Part shown: positions 21,069 through 31,249 of the stretch, piece after piece | Position numbering within the stretch: the stretch's first letter is position 1 | Layout of the letters: every line of letters begins with the position of its first letter | DNA from: Cannabis sativa | Taxonomy: Eukaryota; Streptophyta; Magnoliopsida; Rosales; Cannabaceae | Assembly (NCBI RefSeq): GCF_029168945.1 | Contig: NC_083605.1 | Location: forward strand, 39,073,280-39,137,279 | Direction of reading: 5' to 3' | Length of the DNA: 64,000 bases | Program-made: the position numbers and the translations under genes | The notes under the pieces: model-generated | Told to the model about the DNA's origin: nothing | Databases searched by the model: none | What the model saw: only the letters and a program-made list of their open reading frames with translations

Positions 21069-21113
21069 CTAGCCTCCAAAAAAAAACTGAATCCTCTTCT
21101 CCATCAAAGGTAG

Positions 21114-22354
21114 TAGCAGTCTATTTATATATGAATCCTTTTAATTTATTTATGTCTTTAGAAGCTTCATTGTGCCGAAAAGGAAAAAAAAAAAATCTAA
21201 TGTATTCTGTCATTCTTTTTGTATTTCTTTTATGTATTTTTATTGATGTTATTTTTGTGTTGTTATTGAGTTTTTTTTTAGTTGTTTTTATATTCATCTA
21301 TTGCTGTAGTTTTTTCTTTGTTGTTTTCTGGTTGTTGTATGGTTGATTATGATGTCACGGTCCCTGTTCCTAGAAAAAATGTATCGTCTTGAACTGATAC
21401 AATTGTGTGCGCAGATAGTTGTTGCTTGGAAGTTGTTGCCGGGTTGTTTCCAGATTGCTGCAAATCTGCCTGTGCTGAGTTGTTGTCATCCCAATGCCCA
21501 TTGCTCTGTACCAAAATTTGTAATGGTTCCGTATCCTGAAATAATGCAAATTATTTATTTGTTTCAATTTCAGAAGTTGCAAACAACTATTTCAATCTGG
21601 CAAAACAACTACTAAACAACTCTTTCTAACAACAACATTTGCAGATAACATTTTGATCTGGACGACTATTTTAATCTGTCAAATCAACTATTAAACAACT
21701 ATTTTAAAGCATTCAGTAATTAATAAGAATAGATTCATCATTTCTCGTTTGTAGATCACAAACAACCATTATTTTACTAGAAAACAACTTATAAACAACT
21801 GTTTGCAGATTAAAACTCTGTAGCATATAATTATATGCATTAATATTTGTTTTATGCAAACCGTTGTTGTTTTTTGTTCAAATTCACCAATATTTTATTA
21901 TTATTTCAATTTATTCTAGTTTTCCTCAATTAATAACAAATTCTCATTTATGTAGAATAAAAGATTGGAAGATGTTCATGAAGAAATTGTATTACCTTCA
22001 ATTATTTCTCTGATTCAATCATGGGTGAGTTTCAATTATTACAGATCTCCTTCTCTTCGATTCTTCTCCTCTGAACACGTTGGGCTTTTGACTGAATGTT
22101 GTTTTTGAGTTTTTTTTTTTTTTTGTACAACAATGGAGGTTGGATAATTTTTTATCCCTTTTTGTATTTGGATTTTCGGGATCTGAGTAGTTTTTCTTTG
22201 AGATCTACATTTTTTTAGATATGATTTTCCTAGTTTTGGAATGAAAATGGTTGAAAATGGTTGTTGGGGTTCTACAGCTGGGTCACGAAGAAGGAGGATC
22301 CCCTCTGTTTTTTTTTGGCAGGTATTTTTGTAAATAACAACTTTTAGTTTCTAT
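21114..22354. other. Unassigned interior of the MULE
   Basis: AT-rich, with T-runs. One local repeat near 21580-21690 contains several CAACTA(T/C)TAAACAACT-like units. I see no gene that can be supported. Open stretches at 21056-21346 and 21343-21615 are hydrophobic or low-complexity and are probably chance. Confidence 0.5.
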
Positions 22355-22427
22355 TTTTGTTTATTTTCTCTATGTAGGTCATAAATGTAAATTTTTTTCA
22401 TTTTCAGTTTATTATAGAAAAAATCCC

Positions 22428-22436
22428 TTTTAATTA
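22428..22436. repeat. 9-bp target-site duplication TTTTAATTA, right copy
   Basis: Same 9 bp as 20459-20467, directly after the right end AAAAAATCCC. Confidence 0.9.
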
Positions 22437-23242
22437 ATCAATTATAATTCTAAAATTAGACTATGTCTTTTTTTATGAATTTTCACTAAGCAAGGGGTTA
22501 ATTGTGAAGAAAAGAGGTTTTGGGATCAATTTGTTAATTAAGAGACTTTGTATGGTCTAATTAATAAATTACATAAATGGAAATTTTATTTATTAATTAA
22601 TTATAATGATTAAATATATAGTTTTGGCATTTATGGGTTTGAATTGGAAAATATTGTATTATTGAAAAGAAGAATAAGTGGTTGAAATGAAGTGGCAAAA
22701 ATCTAACTAGAGATTTGTCCACTTAAGTGTACGGCGAAGTGTGATTTTTTGCCCAATATTTTATTCTTTTTTAATCCATATAATTCAACCTTAAGCCCTA
22801 GTTGAAACACTATAAAAGGAACATGATACTCTCACTCATCCAATTAATTTCAACTTGACTATTCAACCAAACCTAGATGAGAGAGTTCCTTCTATAGAGA
22901 TTTCACCTCCTTCATTTTTCTTCACATATTGGAACCCATAGTGAATGAGTGCCATGCCCACACATAGCAAGTCAAGTACTCAATTATAGTTAGTAAGACG
23001 GTGGTAACCAAACTCGAAGGAGAGAAAGAGATCCAGGTTAAGAACTTGATAATGCTCTTCTACATAAAGGAATCAAGGGCTAGAGATCTTGAACAGAAGG
23101 AGTCATATTATTCCGCTGCAACCAATGTAAGGTTATCTTAAACTCTTATGTGTTTATTTCATTTTTTTTAGAGAATTTATATTTAGGGTGTTAATCAACA
23201 TACTTGTTAGTAAATCTAGATCCTGGTAAAATATTCCCAACA

Positions 23243-24394
23243 AGTGTTGCACCTCTAGGGAAAATTTGCCTACCCCTCTCTGCTGGGAAGCTCCGAAGAG
23301 CATAACTATAATGGCATAATTTTTGATATTGGACGTTCCATCAGTCTTTAATGTCATGTTAGGCCGACCAGCTTATATGACCGAAAGGCTATCTCGTCGA
23401 TATTTCATTCATGCCTTAAGTTTCCAACAAAGAATGGGGTTGGGTGCCTGAGAGGAAATCAATAGGTTGCCCGGGAATTTTACAACCTTGCCCTAACCAA
23501 CGCTAAAAAGGAAGTATCCTCTACTCAGAGTTCAGACAAGGGAAGAAACATTGCCAAATAGGGAACCACCCAAGGCGGGGATGAAGATGTGGATCCCCGA
23601 CTTGGGGAACAAAATACCAATGTTGGTCTAGTCGAAGAATTAGAAGAAATTGAAATCGACCAGGAAACTCAAAATTGGAAAAGGTTTGTTTCTCGAAGTA
23701 AAATTTGCATTGATGAAATTTCTGAGAGCGAACCTAGACATTTTTGCATGGTCACATGAGGATACGGTCAAAGTCGATCCTTCTATAATTTCTATGTCCT
23801 GAATATTGACCCTTATTTTTGGCCTGTTCAACAAAAGATAAGATTGTTGGACAAGGAGTGAGCCTTAGCGCTAAAAGAAGAGGTAGAAAAGCTGCACAAC
23901 AATAATTTCATAATTGAAGCTTTCTACCTAGCCTGGGTTGCTAATCCTGTACTGGTACCCAAGCCGAACAAAAAATGGCAAGTATGTATTGATTTCACCG
24001 ACCTCAACAAGGTGTGTCCAAAAGACTGCTTTCCACACTCAAGAATAGATCAACTTGTGGACGCAACAATAGGGCACAAAATATTAAGCTTCATGGATAC
24101 CTATTCGGGGTACAATAAAATCAAGATGCATCCATCGGACCAAGAACATACAAGCTTCCTAATAGATATAGGTCTGTAGTGTTATAAGGTCATGCCATTT
24201 GCTCTCAAAAATGTCGGAGCTACATTCCAAAGATTGGTAAACAAGATGTTCAAAGACTAGATCGGACGAAACATAGAAGTGCACGTGGATGATATGCTCG
24301 TCAAATTCAGGAAGGCTGGGGGCATATAGATGTCTTGGAGGAGTGCTTCAAAGTCCTCAAGAAATACAACATAAAACTGAATCCCTTAAAGTGC
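23243..24394 (+). pseudogene. Tat-type Ty3/gypsy pol relic (PR linker and RT)
   Basis: Translating several frames gives the Tat/Ogre-like string LGRPAYMTERLS near 23362, then DIFAWSHEDTVKVDPS near 23738, and an RT start with VLVPKPNKKW and DFTDLNKVCPKDCFP near 23955-24030, FMDTYSGYNKIKMHPSDQEH near 24093-24150, a PFALKN block, and a decayed VDDMLVK near 24287. Stops and frameshifts are frequent and no long frame survives. It is cut off in mid-RT (LNPLKC) by copia element C. It may belong to the same old element as 17212-17899, but the spacing does not prove this. Confidence 0.85.
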
Positions 24395-24678
24395 ATGGTT
24401 CACATGATTTATTTCATGATTATATATATAATGTATAAATCCTATTTAAGTCTAGAACATATGAATTTGTTAATGATTATAGTGTTGTCAGCACAGTGGA
24501 ATATAATCTTGATTATATGTTTGAAAATTTATTCCCTGATTTGTCAGTTCACTGGATTTAGACTGGCATGATAATCAGCGATAGGTATTCTTACATCTTG
24601 GATAAGTAGTATGTCCTTTCCAGGGCATTAGCAAAGTTTACAAGTATCAGATGTATGGAGTATACATTGGAAGGGACG
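24395..24678 (+). repeat. 5' LTR of copia element C, first part (start missing)
   Basis: Matches the family LTR from about its 90th base (CATGGTTCACATGATTTATT, compare 29427). The first 90 bp are absent at the junction with the Tat relic. It stops at the G2 insertion and resumes at 44292. Confidence 0.88.
24674..24678. repeat. Target-site duplication GGGAC of G2, left copy
   Basis: GGGAC precedes G2, and GGAC follows at 44292-44295. An uninterrupted family LTR reads AAGGGACCGATATTG here (29698-29712). The right copy has probably lost a G and gained one substitution. Confidence 0.75.
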
Positions 24679-26921
24679 TGAAACACCCTAACTATCTTAG
24701 GCGTATTACGTGATTTTTAAACGTACTGTGCAGCTCGTTGCTAATCAACGAGGTTTATGGAAAAACGTGATTAATTAAAATTTTGCTTTTTAATTAAACT
24801 TATAAACCATATTACAAAAGACTCGGGATCCCGATTTATAGAATCATTTACAAAAGTTTTAACTGTTTAACTATTACATAAAATTAAAAGTCGTCTAACG
24901 ACCAGTTACAAAATTCAGCCTTGCTGTCCCGAGGATCGTACGCTCCAGGCCTAACCGCCCCGACATGTACAATCTCACAAGCTCGCTCACAGTCCATCAG
25001 CTATAGCCTTGCCTTTACCTACACATGAACATAAACTGTGAGTCGACAGACTCAGTAAGAAAAGCATAATAATATCATACATAATTCTAACTGCCGTGTC
25101 CAACACGATACTGAGTCCCGCTACTGCCATGTCCAACATGGTACTGAGCTACTACTGCCATGTCCAACATGGTACTGAGTTTTGAACGTTCATAGGGACG
25201 GTACTATTGACAAGTATCCTCCTGATCGGTCGAACCGGTCATACTCCGGCTGCTGGTCATACTCCAGCCTGTACCGACGGGATAGGTCAATAGCACTGAA
25301 CCACCAACCAAATGTCAGCCTGATCGGTCGAACCGGTCATACTCCGGCTGCTGGTCATACTCCAGCCTGTACCGACGTGACAGGGTTGGATGGTTCGAAG
25401 CCTATATACATAACTAATGTAATCTAGCAGGCTTCCTACATGCACGCTAAACATGTAATCTACATATGCATACTGTTATACTAATCTTACTTGGATTCCG
25501 ATTTCAGGTGTGCCGGTCAACCTGACTGGAACTGAAGCTGAGTGGCAGATTACTGACTCCTAAACCATAAAAATCACAACGCTATAAGTGACACGCTAAA
25601 TCACTTCCCGGGGACTAAAACTAGGAACTAAAAGTTTCCCTATCGATAAAAAGCATGGCAATACCCCTAAAAACATAAAAACGAGGAAAACTAGGGTTTC
25701 TGAAAATTCCCCAACCGGTAGACCGGTTGCCCAACCGGAATTCCGGTTCTGGGAATTACTGGACACCCATCCGGAATTCCGGTTGCACAACCGGAATTCC
25801 GGTTCCTCGCAGGAATTTTTCAAAAATTCCTAACTTGATCAATTCTAACCCAAATCAATCCAAACCTTCCAGACCTGTTCTATATGCCCCAAATAACCAT
25901 TTAAAGGCAACAAATTCACCCAGAACTCACAGAGACAAAATTCACCATTAAAGACCAAGCTTTGAGTTCCAAAACTCAAACTTGGTTAAATCCACTAACA
26001 TGCATTCAAACCTAGTTAATTCTACTCAAATAAGCTTGAAATAGCTTCTGAAATCAAACAAAAACCTCAACAATAACCCAGCAACAGATTCAATCAATAC
26101 TCTTTGAAAATCATACTTTGCATAAAAACTTAAAGCTTGCACAACCTATCTAACATGCTTTCAAAATCACTTAATTAACTTCAATTAGACATGCTTTACA
26201 CTTCAGAAATCAACAACAAAACACAGTAATAACCACAGCCACAAGAAGCATGCATATACTCAAAATTTCACCATTTTTCATAATTTCAAAGAAGAAAATT
26301 AAGAGAAGCTAACCTAGCTTGAAGAATGCTTAGAAAGGATGAGAGTTTGCTTGGAAATCAAAGAGAAAAATCAGCTTCATGCACCCTAATGCCTCAGCCG
26401 AAATAGAGAGAAGGCTTGAGAGAATTTTCTTTTCAAAGTTCTTTCTTAATTTTTGCTAAGTGTAGAAAATGAGAAAAGTAAATGAATAATGCCACTTAAA
26501 CCACTTATTTCAGCCACTAATTAAAATAAAATAACCATTTAAATTCATTTAATAAACTCACATAAGACAAAACACTAATGGGGCAAAAAGACCATTTTGC
26601 CCCTCCACCATAAAATCATGAAAATCATACTAAAGGGGTATTTTTGGGAAATTCTAAATTCCCGGCCATTCCCGACATTCCCAATGTCTAAAACCCGTCC
26701 CCAAATTACTAACATACTAAGTTGTGATTTCTACTGAGCCAAACGCCGAGTTCCAAAATACCGGACACCGGAAATGCAAAATATAAAAAACTACTGATGA
26801 CATAATCATGCATTTCTGAATTCCATAAATAACAGTAATAAATTATTTAAATAGCTATAAATAATTTCATAATTAAACATAACAAACTGATAATTTCCAA
26901 ATTAACTAAGCGGGCTTTACA
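24679..26921 (-). repeat. G2 3' LTR
   Basis: 2243 bp, starting TGAAACACCC and ending GGGCTTTACA on the plus strand. It contains the mini-hairpins (25095-25172), two copies of the roughly 60-bp tandem unit (25208-25375) and the palindrome cluster (25717-25803). The part at 25810-26570 differs strongly from the G1 LTR, which marks a separate LTR subfamily. Confidence 0.92.
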
Positions 26922-26922
26922 A

Positions 26923-29109
26923 CTATCCCCCCCTTAAAAGGATTTCGTCCCCGAAATCTAACCTGAATAACTCTGGATATTGAGCTCTCATATCTGCCTC
27001 TAGCTCCCAGGTGGCTTCCTCCACCTTACTGTTTCTCCAGAGAACCTTGACCAAAGCTATGGTCTTATTTCGAAGGACTTTATCCTTTCTATCCAGGATC
27101 TGCACTGGCTGTTCCTCATATGACATGTCTGGCTGAAGTTGAAGACTCTCATAACTGAGTATATGAGAGGGGTCTGAAACGTATTTTCTCAACATTGAGA
27201 GATGGAATACGTTGTGCACTGCTGATAAGGCTGGAGGCAATGCTAACCGATATGCCACTTGACCTATCTTCTCGAGAATCTCGAAAGGTCCTATAAATCT
27301 AGGGCATAACTTGCCTCTTTTCCCGAAACGTTTAATCCCCTTCATCGGAGATACTCGTAAAAACACATGTTCCCCTACTTGGAACTCAACATCTCTGCGT
27401 TTCGGATCTACGTAACTCTTCTGTCTGCTCTGTGAGGCAAGCATTCTAGCTTTTATCTTTTCTATTGCCTCATTGGTCCGCTGAACTGACTCTGGACCTA
27501 GGTATTTCCTCTCCCCTGTCTCATCCCAGTGGATAGGGGATCTGCATTTCCTACCGTACAACAGTTCATAGGGAGCCATCCCTATCGTACTCTGATAACT
27601 GTTGTTGTACGAGAATTCTATCAATGGTAGATACTTACTCCATGAGCCTTCAAAGTCCATAACACAGGCTCTCAACATATCCTCCAATATCTGAATTGTC
27701 CTTTCGGACTGACCATCTGTCTGAGGATGGAATGCTGTACTGAATTTTAGCTTCGTACCCATTGCCCGTTGCAAACTTTGCCAGAATTTGGAGGTGAATT
27801 TCGGATCCCTGTCCGAAACTATAGACTTCGGTACCCCGTGAAGTCTCACGATCTCTCTGACGTACAGTTCTGCCAACTGATCCACTGAAAATGTTGTTCT
27901 GACCGGCAGAAAATGAGCAGATTTCGTAAATCGATCCACCACTACCCAGATGGAATCATACATACCCGTGGTCCTAGGTAACCCGACCACAAAATCCATC
28001 GTAATATCCTCCCATTTCCATTCTGGTAGGGTTAGAGGCTGCAACAACCCTGCTGGTCGCTGATGTTCAGCCTTAATCTGCTGACACGTGAGGCATCTCG
28101 ATACGAATTCTACCAAATTCTTCTTCATACCGCTCCACCAGAAGTACGGTTTCAAATCTTTGTACATCTTGGTGGTGCCGGGATGCAGAGAATAGGGGGT
28201 AGAATGAGCCTCCTCGAAGATCTCATTTCTAAGTTCCACACTGTTCGGAACACAAACCCTGGCTTTATACAAAAGCATCCCACTATCTGACATCGAAAAG
28301 TCTTTGGCTTGACCAGCCAATACCTCATCTCGGATCTTCACTAACTCCGGATCTGTCATCTGAGCGACTTTTATTCTTTCCAACAGATCAGATTGCAGCG
28401 TCAAGTTGTGAAGCTGACCTACCACAAACTCGATGCTGGACCTAACCATATCCTCTGCTAGCTGAGGTGAGATCTGAACCATGCTAGCTACTTGCCCGGG
28501 ACCCTTCCTGCTCAGGGCATCGGCCACTACATTGGCTTTTCCGGGATGATAGAGGATCTCGCAATCGTAATCCTTCACTAATTCCAACCAACGCCTTTGT
28601 CTCATGTTCAAATCTTTCTGAGTAAAGAAATACTTGAGACTTTTATGGTCGGTATAGATCTCACACTTCTCCCCGTAAAGGTAATGCCGCCAAATCTTCA
28701 GTGCAAAAACCACTGCGGCCAATTCTAAATCATGAGTCGGGTATCGCTGTTCATAATCCTTTAACTGACGGGAGGCATAAGCGATAACCCGATCGGCTTG
28801 CATCAATACACACCCCAGACCCTGTTTGGATGCGTCACAGTAGACTACGAACTTCTCCTTGTCTGAAGGCAAAGCTAGTACCGGAGCAGTAATCAACCTC
28901 TGTTTCAGCTCCTGAAAACTAGCTTCGCATTTATCTGACCAGATAAACCGCTGATTCTTCTTTGTAAGCTCGGTTAGAAGCATTGAAATTTTGGAGAACC
29001 CCTCCACGAACCTACGGTAGTACCCAGCTAATCCCAAGAAGCTTCTGATCTCTGTCACTGTCTTCGGTCTCGGCCAATCCCTGACGGATTCAATCTTCCC
29101 GGGATCCAC
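26923..29109 (-). CDS. G2 pol, C-terminal part: RT end, RNase H, integrase, chromodomain (728 aa open)
   Basis: A long undamaged frame. Order: end of RT with the connection domain ([16 protein letters not shown], about residues 22-37), RNase H ([32 protein letters not shown]), the integrase HHCC finger ([18 protein letters not shown] to CLTCQQ), the D,D,E core ([32 protein letters not shown]) and the [14 protein letters not shown] tail. It ends with a chromodomain-like segment ([17 protein letters not shown]), expected to steer integration to marked heterochromatin. It is separated from the upstream frame only by a 1-bp loss near 29120. The Met at 29109 is not a native start. The stop overlaps the polypurine tract. 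Confidence 0.93.
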   Translation of the reverse strand: MDPGKIESVRDWPRPKTVTEIRSFLGLAGYYRRFVEGFSKISMLLTELTKKNQRFIWSDKCEASFQELKQRLITAPVLALPSDKEKFVVYCDASKQGLGCVLMQADRVIAYASRQLKDYEQRYPTHDLELAAVVFALKIWRHYLYGEKCEIYTDHKSLKYFFTQKDLNMRQRRWLELVKDYDCEILYHPGKANVVADALSRKGPGQVASMVQISPQLAEDMVRSSIEFVVGQLHNLTLQSDLLERIKVAQMTDPELVKIRDEVLAGQAKDFSMSDSGMLLYKARVCVPNSVELRNEIFEEAHSTPYSLHPGTTKMYKDLKPYFWWSGMKKNLVEFVSRCLTCQQIKAEHQRPAGLLQPLTLPEWKWEDITMDFVVGLPRTTGMYDSIWVVVDRFTKSAHFLPVRTTFSVDQLAELYVREIVRLHGVPKSIVSDRDPKFTSKFWQSLQRAMGTKLKFSTAFHPQTDGQSERTIQILEDMLRACVMDFEGSWSKYLPLIEFSYNNSYQSTIGMAPYELLYGRKCRSPIHWDETGERKYLGPESVQRTNEAIEKIKARMLASQSRQKSYVDPKRRDVEFQVGEHVFLRVSPMKGIKRFGKRGKLCPRFIGPFEILEKIGQVAYRLALPPALSAVHNVFHLSMLRKYVSDPSHILSYESLQLQPDMSYEEQPVQILDRKDKVLRNKTIALVKVLWRNSKVEEATWELEADMRAQYPELFRLDFGDEILLRGG
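26926..26938 (-). other. G2 polypurine tract
   Basis: The minus strand reads TTAAGGGGGGGAT just before the 3' LTR, as in G1. It encodes the last Gag-Pol residues (LLRGG). Confidence 0.85.
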
Positions 29110-29337
29110 CTTGATCCCACTTTACTCACAATGTGCCCTAGGAAGGACACCTGAGACAACCAAAACTCACATTTCTTGAACTTGGCGTAGAGCTTATGTT
29201 CTCGAAGTCGTTGCAGTACCATCTGAAGATGTAACTCATGCTCCTCTTCTGATTGAGAGTACACGAGGATGTCGTCGATAAACACAATCACACAGATATC
29301 GAGGAAATCCTTGAATACTCTATTCATCAGGTCCATG
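29055..29337 (-). pseudogene. G2 pol, middle RT piece between copia A and a frameshift
   Basis: This resumes RT directly after the copia insertion with [11 protein letters not shown], includes the catalytic [10 protein letters not shown] and [19 protein letters not shown], and then runs out of frame. G1 has CATCTTCACTCAC where G2 has CACTTTACTCAC on the plus strand near 29118-29127, a loss of one base. It is the only coding lesion I see in G2 other than the copia insertion. Confidence 0.9.
29333..29337. repeat. Target-site duplication CCATG of copia A, left copy
   Basis: CCATG precedes the TGTTGGG start of A and is repeated at 39488-39492 after its CCAACA end. The site is in the RT coding sequence of G2. 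Confidence 0.97.
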
Positions 29338-31234
29338 TGTTGGGTTTTATGCCCTAAATAAAACTCATTTCAATATAATCAGATTTGTTTATTAATATAG
29401 ATCAGAAATAACATTTAATGTTGCATGGTTCACATGATTTATTTCATGATTATATGTACATAATGTATAAATTCATCTGAAACCCTTTTCACATACTTGA
29501 TCCTGTTTATTGTGCCGTCAACACATTGGAAAGTAAACATGACTATGTGAATAAAGTTTCCTAGATTTATCAGACACAGGGTTTTACTGATATGATAATC
29601 TACAACAAGAGTTTACTTGCATTTGGAGAAGTGCTATGTTCTTTCCAGAGCATTGGTTAAAGTAAAGCTCAGGTTGGATGCATGGAGTATGCATCGGAAG
29701 GGACCGATATTGAACTTTGACTTAGATTTATTAAACTTACCGTAATATCTATTCAAGTCAATATCGCCTAGTTGATCCTAGATCAAATGATCTTAATCCA
29801 GATATGATTAGGCTCAATCTTGAAAGGCTATTCGTGTTCTTTGATTTGTTAGTTAAGCCTACTTTTAGGTCAGGGTGATACGTACATTTTGGGAACACGG
29901 TAGTGCAATTGAGTGGGAGCGCTATCATAAACATGGAATCTATAGCTTCTATCTGGCGAATAGTAAGCAAAGGATGATCTCCTTCGAGCTTGACCAAACG
30001 AACATAAATGGTGGAGTACTCATTTCACATAAGCTGAAATATCATTTATACGGGGTCAAGTGTTTTAAGGAATAAATACATTGTAGGGTGTAACGGTAAT
30101 TTAATCCCTTTACAGTGTAGATCATTCATATAGAGGATCATTGATCACATTAGGATTATAACAATGGATAACTAATGATGTGTCTATATGGTGGAACATA
30201 TAGAGCATTCTATATACTGAGAGTGCAATTCTAAGTTCTATGCGTGGATTCAACGAAGAATTAATAAGTTAGTGAATTTTAGTGTTAAATTCTTGATCTA
30301 CTTATTGGAAGCTCGGTTATATAGACCCATGGTCCCCCCACTAGTTGAGATAATGTTGCTTGTAAGACTCATGTAATTGGTTTTGATTAATCAATTATAA
30401 TTCACAAATTAGACTATGTCTATTTGTGAAATTTTCACTAAGTAAGGGCGAAATTGTAAAGAAAGAGTTAACAGGGGCATATTTGTTAATTATGATACTT
30501 TGTATGGTGCAATTAATAAATATGATAAATGACAATATTATTTAATAATTATTTATAGTTATTAAATAGTTAGAATTGGCATTTAAATGATTGAATTAGG
30601 AAATTGGCATTTTTGAGAAAATCAGATACAAAAAAAAGTGGTAAAATTGCAAAATTGCAAAAATCAAGGCCCAGTCCACCTAGCCTAGGGCCGGCCACTT
30701 ATGTCATCTTTTTTAAATGATTTTTTCATTATTTTAATGCCATATAATTCAAATCAAACCCTAGTGGAATGCTATAAATCGATAGTGAAGGCTTCAGGAA
30801 AATTACACACTTTTCTTCTGACTTTTTCTATTCAGAAAAACTGAGCCTTCTCTCTCCCTATCTTTAGCTGACCACTCTCTCTCTTCTTCCTTGATAATTT
30901 CGAAATCCTTAGTGTATGAGTAGTGCCCACACACATCAAGTGATACCTCAATCATAGTGAGGAAGATCGTGAAGAAAGATCATCAGCAAAGGAGTTTCAG
31001 CATCAAAGATTCAGAGAAAGAGATCCAGGTTCAGATATTGATAATGTTCTGCTACAGAAAGGAATCAAGGGCTAGATATCTGAACGGAAGGAGTCATTAT
31101 ATTCCGCTGCACCTAATGTAAGGTTTCCTAAACTTTATATGTGTTTAATTTATCGTTTTAGAAAGTTCATATTTAGGATGTTAATAAACATACTTGTGAG
31201 TAGATCTAAGATCCTGGTAAAATAAATTCCAACA
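29338..31234 (+). repeat. Copia A 5' LTR
   Basis: Starts TGTTGGGTTTTATGCC and ends ATTCCAACA. The TATA position reads TATAAATCG at 30773, one base different from TATAAATAG in the 3' LTR. Confidence 0.95.
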
Positions 31235-31236
31235 AC

Positions 31237-31249
31237 TGGCCTCAGAGCC
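31237..31249 (+). other. Copia A primer-binding site, non-canonical
   Basis: TGGCCTCAGAGCC lies 2 nt after the 5' LTR. The usual iMet-type site, TGGTATCAGAGCC, is present in element C (45798). D has the same CC variant (59219); B reads TGACCTCAGAGCC (51165). Confidence 0.85.

Larger units (their letters stand above)
20468..22427. mobile_element. Pack-MULE-like element carrying a gene fragment
   Basis: 1960 bp between two 9-bp direct repeats, inside a copia LTR. The left end reads GAGATTTTTACACC and the right end, read inward on the other strand, GGGATTTTTTCTAT. The two ends align without gaps for about 50 bp, with a shared TTACATTT at positions 38-45 from each end, so they are diverged terminal inverted repeats. 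It encodes no transposase. It carries a fragment of a host aspartic-protease gene (20782-21068). The rest of the interior is AT-rich and unassigned. Confidence 0.82.
19411..23242 (+). repeat. 3' LTR of copia element E, split by a MULE
   Basis: The LTR starts TATTGGGTTTTG (TG changed to TA) and ends ATTCCCAACA. Removing the MULE and one 9-bp duplication leaves about 1863 bp, in line with the 1842-1913 bp of the other family LTRs. TATAAAAGG at 22811 fits the position of the family TATA box. Confidence 0.88.

Noticed and set aside
21056..21346. 96-aa hydrophobic frame after the captured protease fragment
   Set aside because: Runs of Phe, Leu and Val come from T-rich DNA; no start or family evidence.
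25182..25427. Repeated 75-81-aa frames in the chromovirus LTRs (also 4460-4705, 11553-11780, 42551-42796)
   Set aside because: They are translations of the roughly 60-bp tandem repeat unit (GYS and RTGHTPA repeats) and lie on the antisense strand of the element. Probably chance.
29758..29997. Antisense 71-80-aa open frames in copia LTRs (also 38011-38250, 49742-49957, 55856-56071)
   Set aside because: They recur because the LTRs are copies of one sequence. No domain, start context or independent conservation supports a protein, and the same stretch is broken in LTRs of C, D and E.
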